Source: Dietzia sp. B32 (GTDB taxonomy: Bacteria; Actinomycetota; Actinomycetes; Mycobacteriales; Mycobacteriaceae). Taken from it: DNA of 64,000 nucleotides. This document shows positions 18,517 through 26,913 of this stretch, piece by piece. The stretch lies in NCBI RefSeq assembly GCF_024732245.1, contig NZ_CP093845.1:2294001-2358000 (forward strand). Reading direction: 5' to 3'. The translations under genes were made by a program, and so were the position numbers. The notes under the pieces are model-generated. The model worked only from the letters and a program-made list of their open reading frames with translations. It had not been told where the DNA came from and made no database searches. Position 1 is the first letter of the stretch, and each line of letters starts with the position of its first letter.

Positions 18517-18580
18517 GTCCCGCCCGCTGCCCCGTCCCGCCCGCTGCGCCGTCCCACGCTGCCCCGTCCCACGCTGCGCC
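18517..18580. repeat. Four-unit tandem repeat after the TetR gene
   Basis: Two 17-bp units (GTCCCGCCCGCTGCCCC and GTCCCGCCCGCTGCGCC) are followed by two 15-bp units (GTCCCACGCTGCCCC and GTCCCACGCTGCGCC). The alternation CCCC/GCGCC suggests duplication of a two-unit block followed by a 2-bp loss. It is non-coding. Confidence 0.65.
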
Positions 18581-18597
18581 GAGGATCCCCTCGGCGC
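18576..18597 (+). terminator. Possible terminator of the TetR gene
   Basis: GCGCCGAGG and CCTCGGCGC form a perfect 9-bp stem around an ATCC loop, 70 bp after the TetR stop. There is no T-tract. It would insulate the polysaccharide locus. Confidence 0.45.
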
Positions 18598-18639
18598 CGC
18601 GGCGTCTCGTCCTAATGGGCAAACCCTTCAAAACGACCG

Positions 18640-18744
18640 GCCGAACGATGCCGATCTGAGATAAGAAATCTGTAACAACTTCAAGCGACTTTAAGATATG
18701 TTCATCAAGACCTGGGGGGATCAACTCGAACGAGGGGGCGCGCT
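18640..18744 (+). promoter_or_regulatory. AT-rich leader and probable promoter of the polysaccharide locus
   Basis: From about 18651 to 18710 the base composition drops sharply (runs such as GATAAGAAATCTGTAACAAC and GACTTTAAGATATGTTCATC), very unlike the surrounding 70% GC. TAAGAT or TATGTT could be a -10, with no clear -35. The leader then becomes G-rich and reaches the GT2 ATG at 18745. This is the only likely promoter for the eight-gene run. Confidence 0.5.
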
Positions 18745-19680
18745 ATGAGCACCAACATCAACGGCAACGCACGGAGTATTCCGCTGCACAACGCCACACG
18801 AGCACCGAGAGTCAGCCTGGTCATACCGACTCTGAACGAGGCGGAGAACCTCGGCTGTCTCCTACCGACGATCGGGGACATCGTCGATGAGCTGGTCATC
18901 GTCGACGGGAGGTCGACCGACGGCACCATCGAGACCGCACTCTCGCTGCGTCCGGACGCACTGATCGTCAAGGAGCCGCGTGCCGGCAAGGGGTACGCGC
19001 TGCAGGCGGGCTTCAGTGCCTGTAGCGGCGACATCATCGTGATGATGGATGCGGACGGATCGATGGCACCAGCCGAGATCGACACGTTCGTCTCGGCGCT
19101 CCTCGCCGGCGCGGACGTCGTCAAGGGTTCCAGATTCCTCCAGGGCGGGGGCAGCGGAGACCTCACGGGGGTCCGCATGCTGGGGAACGCGGTCCTGACA
19201 CGTACCGTCCGCTGGACGTTCGGCGGTCGGTTCTCGGATCTGTGCTACGGATACATGGCGTTCTGGCGCGACGTCCTGCCGTTCTTCGACGAGGAGGTCG
19301 GCGGGTTCGAGATCGAGACCTTCCTCAACGTCCGTTCACTGGCCGCCGGGCTCCGGGTGGTGGAGGTCGCGTCGTACGAGGAACACCGCATCAACGGCGA
19401 GAGCAATCTGAGCGCCATCAAGGACGGGTACCGGGTGTTGAGCACCATCGTCCGCGAACGCCGTCGCGTGCGCCGCTACCGCGCGAGCCTCGGGCTGCAC
19501 CGCCCCGACCTGCACAGCGGGGCACCGATGCCCCATCCGGTGATCGCCCTCCGTGATCACCGGACGCACAGCGTGGTGACGGCCACGACGTTCCCGGCAG
19601 CGTCCGGATCGTCGGTCGCAGGGGTGGCCGTCGCCGCCGTGGTCGGCGAGGGGAACACCTGCCCGGCGCACGAGCAATGA
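18745..19680 (+). CDS. Family 2 glycosyltransferase (DPM1/DPG-synthase-like)
   Basis: GT2 enzyme of 311 aa, GT-A fold, cytosolic side of the membrane. VSLVIPTLNEAENLG opens the nucleotide-binding domain, VDGRSTDGT follows, and the metal-binding DXD is MMDADGS (Asp102, Asp104). GKGYALQAGF and KGSRFLQGGGSGDLT resemble dolichyl/polyprenyl-phosphate sugar synthases, although no membrane anchor is present. The last ~60 residues are low-complexity. First gene of the polysaccharide locus; its stop overlaps the next start (ATGA). Confidence 0.85.
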   Translation: MSTNINGNARSIPLHNATRAPRVSLVIPTLNEAENLGCLLPTIGDIVDELVIVDGRSTDGTIETALSLRPDALIVKEPRAGKGYALQAGFSACSGDIIVMMDADGSMAPAEIDTFVSALLAGADVVKGSRFLQGGGSGDLTGVRMLGNAVLTRTVRWTFGGRFSDLCYGYMAFWRDVLPFFDEEVGGFEIETFLNVRSLAAGLRVVEVASYEEHRINGESNLSAIKDGYRVLSTIVRERRRVRRYRASLGLHRPDLHSGAPMPHPVIALRDHRTHSVVTATTFPAASGSSVAGVAVAAVVGEGNTCPAHEQ

Positions 19681-21854
19681 CCGCGGCGCGCACCACGGTG
19701 GTCGTGTGCGCGAACTCGTCGGACAGGTACCCGCAGCTGGTCGCAGCGGTCGGGTCCGTGCTCGAGCAGTCCCGCCCACCCGCCGAGGTCATCATGGTGA
19801 TCGACCACAACCCCGACCTGCTGGGACGAGTGACGCGACGGTTCCCGGACCTGGTCGCGGTGGAGAACTCCGGGCCGCAGGGTCTGTCCGGGGCGCGCAA
19901 CACGGGAACAGCTAGGGCCCGCGGCGATATCGTGGCCTTCCTCGATGACGACGCCGAGGCCGACCCCGGCTGGCTCGAGGCGATGACCGCGCATTTCGCC
20001 AGGCCCGAGGTGCTCGGGGTCAGCGGGTTCGCGGAACCGCAGTGGGCGGTCGGCCGGCCCGGATGGTGGCCGGACGAGTTCGACTGGGTGGTGGGCTGCA
20101 GCTATCGGGGCCTGCCGCTCCGGCCGGAACCGGTGCGGAACCTGATGGGTTGCGCGATGGCGCTCCGCCGGGACGTCGTCCGGGCGGCGGGGGGATTCGA
20201 CACCGCGCTGGGCCGGACCCGCTCCGGTGCGGCCGGTTGCGAGGAGACCGAACTGTGTATCCGTGCCGCCGGGATCTTCCCCGGCGGTGTCTTCCTCCAC
20301 GAGCCGGCTGCGCGGGTGCGCCACCACGTCCCGGCATCCCGGGGCACCCTCGGATACTTCCGCTCACGGTGCTTCGCCGAAGGTGTCTCCAAGCGTCTCG
20401 TCACACGTCGTACCGGCGCGGGCAATGGGCTCGCCTCGGAATACACCTACACGACGAGGACCCTGCCCGCCGGGGTGGTGCGCAATCTCGCGCGAGCCCT
20501 CCGCGGCGATCCGGCGGGGGTGTTGCGTGCGGCAGCGATCGGCTACGGGCTCGGGGCGACGATGGCGGGCTTCCTCACGGCCCCCGGCCGCCGGACGCGG
20601 ACGCCCGGTGCGTCTGCCGTGCTCCCGACGGTGGATCCGGTGCTCCCCCTGGTCATCGACGTCTGTGAACCGCCCCGGCCGCTGCGCACCGGGTCGGACC
20701 ATGGCCCGTACCAGCGGGCGTGGTGCCTTCTCCTCGACGACGGGATCCCGGTCAGCGAACACGAGATCCCCCTGGACGGAACCGAGGAGACCACCGCAGA
20801 CCTGCTCGGACGCCTCGAGAGGACCGGGGCAGGAGGTGCGGGACGCCGCACCCGGTCGGCCGGGCGTGGGCGTACCCGAGACGACACGACGGTGGTGATC
20901 GCCACCCGCGGACGACCCGCACTGCTGGCGGAATGCCTGGAGTCGATCGCGGGCGGGACGACGGTGCCCAGCCGGGTGGTCGTGGTCGACAACGCACGAC
21001 CCGACGACGAGACCGAACAGTTGGTCACCCGGTACCGGATGCCGGGGAGCGAGGTCGCGTACGTACGCGAGGACCGGCCCGGCCTGGCGCTCGCGCACAA
21101 CGCTGCTCTCCCGCACGTCGCGACCGGACTCGTCGCGTTCACGGACGACGACGTGTGGGTCCACGACCGCTGGCTCGAGAACATCACGAGCGCATTCGAC
21201 GCCGATCCCGACACCGTGTGTGTGACGGGGATGATCGCGCCCCGCGAACTGGACACCCTCGCCCAGCAGTGGGTGGAGGCCCAGGGGGTCTACAGCAAGG
21301 GCTTCCGGAGTCGCGTGTTCGACAACGCGGAGCACCGGGGCGACAACCCGATGTTCCCCTACGCCGCGGGCACCTTCGGCTCGGGGGCGAACATGGCGTT
21401 CCGTACGGACTTCCTGCGCACGATAGGTGGGTTCGACGGGGCGCTCGGCACGGGCACCGTCACGAAGGGCGGCGACGACCTCGCGGTCTTCTACGACGTC
21501 ATCCGCCACGGGGGCCGTCTGACCTACGTGCCCTCGGCCATCGTGCTGCATCCGCATCACCGCGACTACGCGGCACTCCGACGTCAGGTGTACGGGTACG
21601 GCGCGGGGCTGGGCGCTCATCTGACGCGGTGCGTCCTCGACGAGCCCCGCGCGGTGGTGACGATGCTGCGCAACCACCGGGCCGCGACGGCCAGGCTCGC
21701 GACCATCCTGCACCCGCCCCGGTCGCGGGGACTGCCCGCCTACCCGCGCGACCTGTCGCGGGCACAGCGCAGCGGGCTCGCCTCGGGGCCGGCCCGGTAC
21801 CTGCTCAGCCGCTACGGCTCGCGTGGTCCCTCCGAGCGACGGGTGAGCGCATGA
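19677..21854 (+). CDS. Two-domain family 2 glycosyltransferase
   Basis: A 725-residue protein with two GT2 domains in tandem. The first spans roughly residues 5-290, with the metal site FLDDDAEAD (Asp90-92) and GARNTG. The second spans about 400-660 with FTDDDVWVH (Asp490-492), AHNAALPHV and GGDDLAVFYDVIRHG. Between them is a ~100-residue linker containing hydrophobic stretches. Two active-looking sites suggest it adds two sugars or an alternating linkage. Overlaps its neighbours by four bases on both sides. Confidence 0.85.
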   Translation: MTAARTTVVVCANSSDRYPQLVAAVGSVLEQSRPPAEVIMVIDHNPDLLGRVTRRFPDLVAVENSGPQGLSGARNTGTARARGDIVAFLDDDAEADPGWLEAMTAHFARPEVLGVSGFAEPQWAVGRPGWWPDEFDWVVGCSYRGLPLRPEPVRNLMGCAMALRRDVVRAAGGFDTALGRTRSGAAGCEETELCIRAAGIFPGGVFLHEPAARVRHHVPASRGTLGYFRSRCFAEGVSKRLVTRRTGAGNGLASEYTYTTRTLPAGVVRNLARALRGDPAGVLRAAAIGYGLGATMAGFLTAPGRRTRTPGASAVLPTVDPVLPLVIDVCEPPRPLRTGSDHGPYQRAWCLLLDDGIPVSEHEIPLDGTEETTADLLGRLERTGAGGAGRRTRSAGRGRTRDDTTVVIATRGRPALLAECLESIAGGTTVPSRVVVVDNARPDDETEQLVTRYRMPGSEVAYVREDRPGLALAHNAALPHVATGLVAFTDDDVWVHDRWLENITSAFDADPDTVCVTGMIAPRELDTLAQQWVEAQGVYSKGFRSRVFDNAEHRGDNPMFPYAAGTFGSGANMAFRTDFLRTIGGFDGALGTGTVTKGGDDLAVFYDVIRHGGRLTYVPSAIVLHPHHRDYAALRRQVYGYGAGLGAHLTRCVLDEPRAVVTMLRNHRAATARLATILHPPRSRGLPAYPRDLSRAQRSGLASGPARYLLSRYGSRGPSERRVSA

Positions 21855-22645
21855 CCCAGAACCTGCCCGTGTTGCTCTACCACTCCGTCACCGACTCGCC
21901 CGTCCCCGGGTTCGAGAAGTTCACCGTTCATCCCGATCAGTTCGAATCGCACCTGGACCATCTGCTCGACGACGACCGCCTCGTCATGTCCCTCGGCCGG
22001 TTGGCAGCGCACATCAGTACCGGCACCCCGTTGCCGGAAGGCGCGATGGCCATCACGTTCGACGACGGTCTGGCGGACTTCGCACACCACGCGTGGCCCC
22101 TACTGCACGCCCGGGGCATGCCCGCCACGTTGTACACGGTCGCCGGATACATCGGAGACCGGAGCCGATGGCTGCCCGCCGACGCCGGGCGCATGCGGAT
22201 GCTCAGCGCGGACGAACTGACAGCCCTGGCCGACGACGGCGTCGAGATCGGAGCTCACAGCATGACCCATCCACAGCTCGATCTGGTTCCACTCGTCCGC
22301 GCCCGTCAGGAGATCGTCGAGAGCAAGGATGTCCTCGAACAGCTGCTCGGGCGACCGGTCACCTCGTTCGCGTACCCGCACGGCCATCACACCCGGGCGG
22401 TCAAGGACCTCGTGTCGGGTGCCGGGTACACCTCGGCCGCCGCGGTACGGAACATGCTCAGCCACGACCGGGACGACGTGTTCGCGATAGCGCGGCTGAC
22501 CGTGACCGACGCGGTGACCGAGTCCGATATCGGCCGGCTCCTACAGGGCCGGGGGGCGCGGCGCGCGCCTCGACATCAGTTGCTGCGCACCAGGGCGGGC
22601 CGTCAGGTGCGACGGCTCCGGGAGTGGTCGGGGAGGACCCGGTGA
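21851..22645 (+). CDS. Polysaccharide deacetylase (NodB/CE4 family)
   Basis: A 264-residue CE4 deacetylase that removes N- or O-acetyl groups from a glycan. The catalytic pair is in ITFDDGLADF (Asp71/Asp72) and the metal histidines are in HSMTH (His136, His140); FAYPHGHH corresponds to the RxPY-type motif with changes. No signal peptide is visible, so it may act on lipid-linked precursors in the cytoplasm. ATG 21851 overlaps the upstream stop; the long upstream open frame is a shadow of the GT2 gene. Confidence 0.85.
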   Translation: MTQNLPVLLYHSVTDSPVPGFEKFTVHPDQFESHLDHLLDDDRLVMSLGRLAAHISTGTPLPEGAMAITFDDGLADFAHHAWPLLHARGMPATLYTVAGYIGDRSRWLPADAGRMRMLSADELTALADDGVEIGAHSMTHPQLDLVPLVRARQEIVESKDVLEQLLGRPVTSFAYPHGHHTRAVKDLVSGAGYTSAAAVRNMLSHDRDDVFAIARLTVTDAVTESDIGRLLQGRGARRAPRHQLLRTRAGRQVRRLREWSGRTR

Positions 22646-23685
22646 GCATCGTCGAGGTCACCTCCCCGGCCCCCCGGGAGCGCTGGCGCGAACTCGTCGC
22701 GAGCTCGGACAGTGCGCTGCCCGAACACGCTCCGGGGTGGACCGACGCACTGTGCGCCACGGGTCGCTACGCGGACGTGAGCCGTCACTATTCGTTCGAG
22801 GACGGCGGCGAGGCGCTGCTGCCGTTGGTGGCGCGCCGGGGGCCGACCGGCATCGGTGGATGGGCGGGCTCGTACCCGGCTGCCTGGGGGATAGGCGGCC
22901 CCCTCGACACCGGCCTCTCGACGGATGCCGCGCGGTCGATACTCCGGGACCTGCGCGGATTGGGGTGTCAGCGCATCGGGATCAGACCCAACCCACTCGA
23001 CGGGCCGGTGTGGGTGGCCGCGGCTCGGGCCGAGGAGGTCTCGACCATCCCGCGGCGTGCCCACGTGCTGGACCTGTCCGCAGGGGTGGAGGCCGTGTGG
23101 GCGGGTATGAACCAGTCGGGCAGGCGAAACGTCCGTCTGGCGCGCCGCGCCGGCGTCCGACTCGAGGTGGGTTCCGGGGGGACCCTGCTCGACGAGTACT
23201 ACGAGTTGTTCCTCTCGTCGATAGACCGCTGGGCCGAGAAGCAACGTGAACCCCGCGCTCTCGCCAGGGCACGGGCGCGTCGCCGTGACCCGTTGAGCAA
23301 GCTGCGCACGATGGGAGACCGGCTCGGGGAGGACTTCCGCGTGATCCTGGCCCACCTGGACGGTGCCCCGGTGGCGGGGGCGATCGTCCTGTACGGCCCC
23401 ACCGGACACGGGACGCGGGCGGCGATGGACGGCGACAGGATCGGGAAGTCCCACGCCAGCGAACTCGTCTACTGGACCGCCATCGAGTTGGCCTGTGAAT
23501 CGGGGTGTTCGACGTTCCACATGGGGGAATCCGGACGGTCCAAGGCCCTCGCGCAGGCCAAGGAGAAATTCGGTGCCCGAGCCTATGACTACGCCGAACT
23601 CCGCATAGAACGACTTCCGTGGACCCGGATGGACACCGTCGTCCGCACCGGGGTCAAGCGCCTGATCGGCTTCGCTGATGAGTAA
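22642..23685 (+). CDS. FemAB/BioF2-like GNAT acyltransferase
   Basis: The product (347 aa) looks like a double-GNAT FemAB-related transferase of the kind often found in exopolysaccharide clusters (Pfam Acetyltransf_6). Typical pieces are WAGMNQSGRRNVRLARRAGV, the FRVILAHLDGAPVAGAIVLYG strand-turn and the ELACESGCSTFHMGESGRSK near the end. It probably acylates the glycan or transfers an aminoacyl group. Start is GTG at 22642, overlapping the deacetylase stop as GTGA. Confidence 0.8.
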   Translation: MSIVEVTSPAPRERWRELVASSDSALPEHAPGWTDALCATGRYADVSRHYSFEDGGEALLPLVARRGPTGIGGWAGSYPAAWGIGGPLDTGLSTDAARSILRDLRGLGCQRIGIRPNPLDGPVWVAAARAEEVSTIPRRAHVLDLSAGVEAVWAGMNQSGRRNVRLARRAGVRLEVGSGGTLLDEYYELFLSSIDRWAEKQREPRALARARARRRDPLSKLRTMGDRLGEDFRVILAHLDGAPVAGAIVLYGPTGHGTRAAMDGDRIGKSHASELVYWTAIELACESGCSTFHMGESGRSKALAQAKEKFGARAYDYAELRIERLPWTRMDTVVRTGVKRLIGFADE

Positions 23686-24619
23686 CCGGGCGCATTCGTA
23701 TCCGACTTCTCGCCTGCGGACACGGAGGTGGGTGACGTCCGCGACGGCGGTGCCCGTACTGGTCGCACTCGCGGCCGCGTCGGCGTGTTCGGTCGACGTG
23801 CACCTGGGGGAGAACCGTGTCGTCCCGCAGACGGCCCGGCCGATCCCTCCACCGGACGAGGGTGTACGTCCACAGGGCGTCGCCATGAACGACGCCCCGC
23901 TCATCCTCGACGAGGAGTTCGACGGAACCGGGCTCGACACCGGCGTCTGGAACACCTGCCACTGGTGGGACAACGGTGGGTGCACCATCGCCACCAACAA
24001 CGAGCTGGAGTGGTATCTGCCCGGCCAGGTCCGGGTCGCTGACGGAACCCTCCGGCTCACCGCCGAGCAACGCCGGGTCGTCGGCGCCGAGGGGCGGACC
24101 TTCCCGTACGTGTCCGGCATGGTCAGTACGGGTCCCCCGAGGTACGGCGCCGAACCGAAGGTCGCGTTCACCTACGGGACCGTGGAGGTCCGGTTCCGCG
24201 CGCCGATCGGGGCCGGCCTGTGGCCTGCGATCTGGATGCTCCCCGCCAATCAGGAGTCGAAGCCGGAGATCGACATCTTCGAGGCGGTCGGACAGCGGCC
24301 CGGGCAGGCGACCATCTACTTCCACCCGGACCCGGAGCTGAATCTCCCGGCGTCCCACACTCTCGTCCAGCTCCCGCCGGGAGTGGACATCGCCGACACC
24401 CACACCGTTCGACTCCACTGGTCCCCGAATCGCCTGGAGTTCTTCTTCGACGGGGAGAAGGCCTGGGAGGTCACCGGCGAACAGGTGCCGGACGAACCGA
24501 TGTACCTGGTGATCAATCTCGCCGTCGGCGGTGACTTCGGAGGGCAACCGGACCAGTCGGCGACTCCGGCGACATTCGAGATCGACTACGCGCGTATCTG
24601 GTCGGGAGGTGCGCCATGA
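23678..24619 (+). CDS. Glycoside hydrolase family 16 lipoprotein
   Basis: Exported GH16 endo-glycanase of 313 aa. A Sec signal with the lipobox LAAASAC (lipidated Cys37) anchors it outside the membrane. The GH16 active site EIDIFE is intact: nucleophile Glu197, Asp199 and acid/base Glu202. LWPAIWMLPAN precedes it and FFFDGEKAWEV follows, as in family members cutting beta-1,3 or mixed-linkage glucans. In this locus it probably trims the polymer made by the neighbours, like ExoK of succinoglycan synthesis. Overlaps the previous gene by eight bases. Confidence 0.88.
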   Translation: MSNRAHSYPTSRLRTRRWVTSATAVPVLVALAAASACSVDVHLGENRVVPQTARPIPPPDEGVRPQGVAMNDAPLILDEEFDGTGLDTGVWNTCHWWDNGGCTIATNNELEWYLPGQVRVADGTLRLTAEQRRVVGAEGRTFPYVSGMVSTGPPRYGAEPKVAFTYGTVEVRFRAPIGAGLWPAIWMLPANQESKPEIDIFEAVGQRPGQATIYFHPDPELNLPASHTLVQLPPGVDIADTHTVRLHWSPNRLEFFFDGEKAWEVTGEQVPDEPMYLVINLAVGGDFGGQPDQSATPATFEIDYARIWSGGAP

Positions 24620-26913
24620 CCGGTCTGGTCACGACTGTCCGGAGTCGGTTTCCCGCTTCCGACGCCCTGCACCTCAGTGCCAACGCGCTGATAATGAGCA
24701 CCGCGGTGACCTCGGTCGCCGGTCTGGCCTTCTGGGCCCTGGCCGCCCGGTGGTTGCCGGCCGAGACGGTCGGCATCGGGACCGCGCTCGTCTCCGTCCT
24801 CACCCTGCTCGCGAACCTGGCCACGTTGGGACTACGCAACGGCCTGGTCCGCTTCCTCCCGGTGGCCGGTGGGTCGACTCGACGTCTGATCACGGGTAGC
24901 TGTCTGGCCTGCGCGCTGGCCGCCGTGGCCCTGTCAGGGGTGTTCCTGGTCGGGCAACCGTGGTGGGCCGGACATCTGGGATTCCTGCGCGACAGTGCGC
25001 TGACGATCGGTGCGTTCGCCATGTCCACGGTGGTGTGGGTGCTGTTCGTACTCCAGGACCACGTGTTGATCGGGCTCCGGAAGAGTGTCTGGGTGCCGGT
25101 GAAGAACCTGGCCTACTCCATCGGCAAGATCGCCGCCCTCCCGGTGGTGACGGTCCTGTCGACGTGGGCGGTACTGGGGGCGACAGTGCTCCCGGCGGTC
25201 CTCGCCGTGGCCGCGGTGGCCGTGCTGGTGGTCCGGCTGACCCGGCCGGCCGTGGTCGGTCAGGGTCGCGACACCGCGGTATCGGTTCCGCAACTGGCCA
25301 GATTCGCCGCGGCCGATCAGATCGCCTGGATGGTCTGGGTCGCGACGCCGCAGGTGCTCACGCTGATCGTGCTGCACCTACGCGGGCCGGAGGCCAGCGC
25401 GTACTACTACATGGCCAATATGATCGGCTACTCCCTCTACCTGATCACCAGCAACATCGGCAGTGCGCTGATCGCGGAATCCGTGTACGACCCGATGCAG
25501 GCGGCGACGCACGCGCGCACGGCTCTCAGGCACAGCATCCGGCTGGTCCTCCCGTTGGCCGTGGTGGGGGTTCTCGTCGGACCGTTCGCGCTGCGGCTCC
25601 TCGGGGAGGACTACGCCGAGAACGCCGGCACCGCGATGCAGTTGATCATCCTGTCCGCTCTACCCCAGACGATCGTCGGGATCAGCGTGAACACCGCCCG
25701 GGTGCGCCGGGACATGTCGACTGTCGTCACCACGTACGTATTCCTCGCGGTGGCGATCTGGGGCGGCAGCTGGGTCACGCTGCAATGGTGGGGCGTGACC
25801 GGGGTGGGAGCGACGATCCTCGTGGCGCAGTCGCTGGCCGCCCTCGGACTCGTCCTGTCCGGTCGTACCGGACTCGCCACCGGCCCGCCGACCCTGGACT
25901 CCGCGTGGGCGGCGGTCGCACGATTGTCACTGGCGGTGCGTCACCTCGGGGCCCGCCGGGACGAACGTCGGCGGGTGCATCCGGCACTCGCCGCCTGCGG
26001 CGTGTCGGGCTCTCCGGAGACGCGCACTCTCAAGAGCGACTCGGACACCCTCGTCGCGGCCGTCTCGGGGCGAACCGGGGAGTTCGTCGTCAAGATCGCC
26101 ACGTCGGAGGCCGCGGACCGGAACCTCGCCCGGCACGTGGGTACCGTCTCCGCACTGCGGGACCGGTGCGATCCCGGATTCGCGGACCTGCTCCCACGGG
26201 TGCTCGACCTCGGGGTGGTGGGGGAGCGCACCGTCGTGCGCGAGACCCTCCTGCCAGGTCGGACCTCCGACGCCGACGCCGAGCAGGCCGCCGCGGCGGC
26301 GATCACCCGCCTCCACATGGCCACGGCGCGACCGATGGTCGTCACGCCGTCGCTGGTGGAGCAGTGGGTCGACCTCCCGATCTCCGCGGTACTCGGTCTG
26401 AACCCCGGTGAACGACACGCTGAGGAGGTCGACCACCTGGCCGGGTTCCTGCGCGAGCGTCTCCTCGGCCGGTCCGTCATCGTGAGCTGCACCCACGGCG
26501 ACTTCTGGCCGGGCAACGTGCTGGTGTCCGACGAGCATCGACGGCCGGTGATCACGGGGATCGTCGACTGGGAGAACATGATGGACCCCGGACTCCCGGA
26601 CGCCGATCCGGTGCACTGGTACCTGTCCACGAGGCCGGTCGACCTCGGCTCAGCCGTGTGCGCGGCACTCGACGACCCGGGGTCACTCGTGCGGCACTTC
26701 GACTCCGCCGGTATCTGCCTTCCCAACCCACAACTCGACCCGGAATCCGTCGTGGTGTTCGCATGGCTGTGGCACGTGGCCAACACCGTGACGCGCTCGA
26801 CGAGGAACGGGCCCGGCCGGTTCTGGACCGCCCGGAACGTCCATCCGGTGCTCCGACGTTTCAGGTCGGATGTGCCCTGCGTGACGGGAGGAACAAGTGC
26901 TCGACACGCGTGA
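24616..26913 (+). CDS. Wzx-type polysaccharide flippase fused to an APH-like kinase domain
   Basis: A 765-residue fusion. Residues 1 to about 420 are a polytopic flippase of the MOP superfamily (ANALIMSTAVTSVAGLAFWALAARWLPAETVG; later LLGEDYAENAG), which would move lipid-linked oligosaccharide across the membrane. Residues about 440-765 are cytosolic and match aminoglycoside-phosphotransferase-like kinases: Lys493 in EFVVKIA, the catalytic loop CTHGDFWPGN (His627, Asp629, Asn634) and the metal site IVDWEN (Asp651, Glu653). All key residues are present, so activity is expected. The arrangement recalls mycobacterial MurJ/MviN, whose flippase carries a pseudokinase tail. Start overlaps the GH16 stop by four bases. 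Confidence 0.87.
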   Translation: MTGLVTTVRSRFPASDALHLSANALIMSTAVTSVAGLAFWALAARWLPAETVGIGTALVSVLTLLANLATLGLRNGLVRFLPVAGGSTRRLITGSCLACALAAVALSGVFLVGQPWWAGHLGFLRDSALTIGAFAMSTVVWVLFVLQDHVLIGLRKSVWVPVKNLAYSIGKIAALPVVTVLSTWAVLGATVLPAVLAVAAVAVLVVRLTRPAVVGQGRDTAVSVPQLARFAAADQIAWMVWVATPQVLTLIVLHLRGPEASAYYYMANMIGYSLYLITSNIGSALIAESVYDPMQAATHARTALRHSIRLVLPLAVVGVLVGPFALRLLGEDYAENAGTAMQLIILSALPQTIVGISVNTARVRRDMSTVVTTYVFLAVAIWGGSWVTLQWWGVTGVGATILVAQSLAALGLVLSGRTGLATGPPTLDSAWAAVARLSLAVRHLGARRDERRRVHPALAACGVSGSPETRTLKSDSDTLVAAVSGRTGEFVVKIATSEAADRNLARHVGTVSALRDRCDPGFADLLPRVLDLGVVGERTVVRETLLPGRTSDADAEQAAAAAITRLHMATARPMVVTPSLVEQWVDLPISAVLGLNPGERHAEEVDHLAGFLRERLLGRSVIVSCTHGDFWPGNVLVSDEHRRPVITGIVDWENMMDPGLPDADPVHWYLSTRPVDLGSAVCAALDDPGSLVRHFDSAGICLPNPQLDPESVVVFAWLWHVANTVTRSTRNGPGRFWTARNVHPVLRRFRSDVPCVTGGTSARHA

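Noticed and set aside
20720-21850. 5' extension of the deacetylase frame
   Set aside because: It is a shadow of the two-domain GT2 gene; the deacetylase begins at ATG 21851 with an ATGA overlap.
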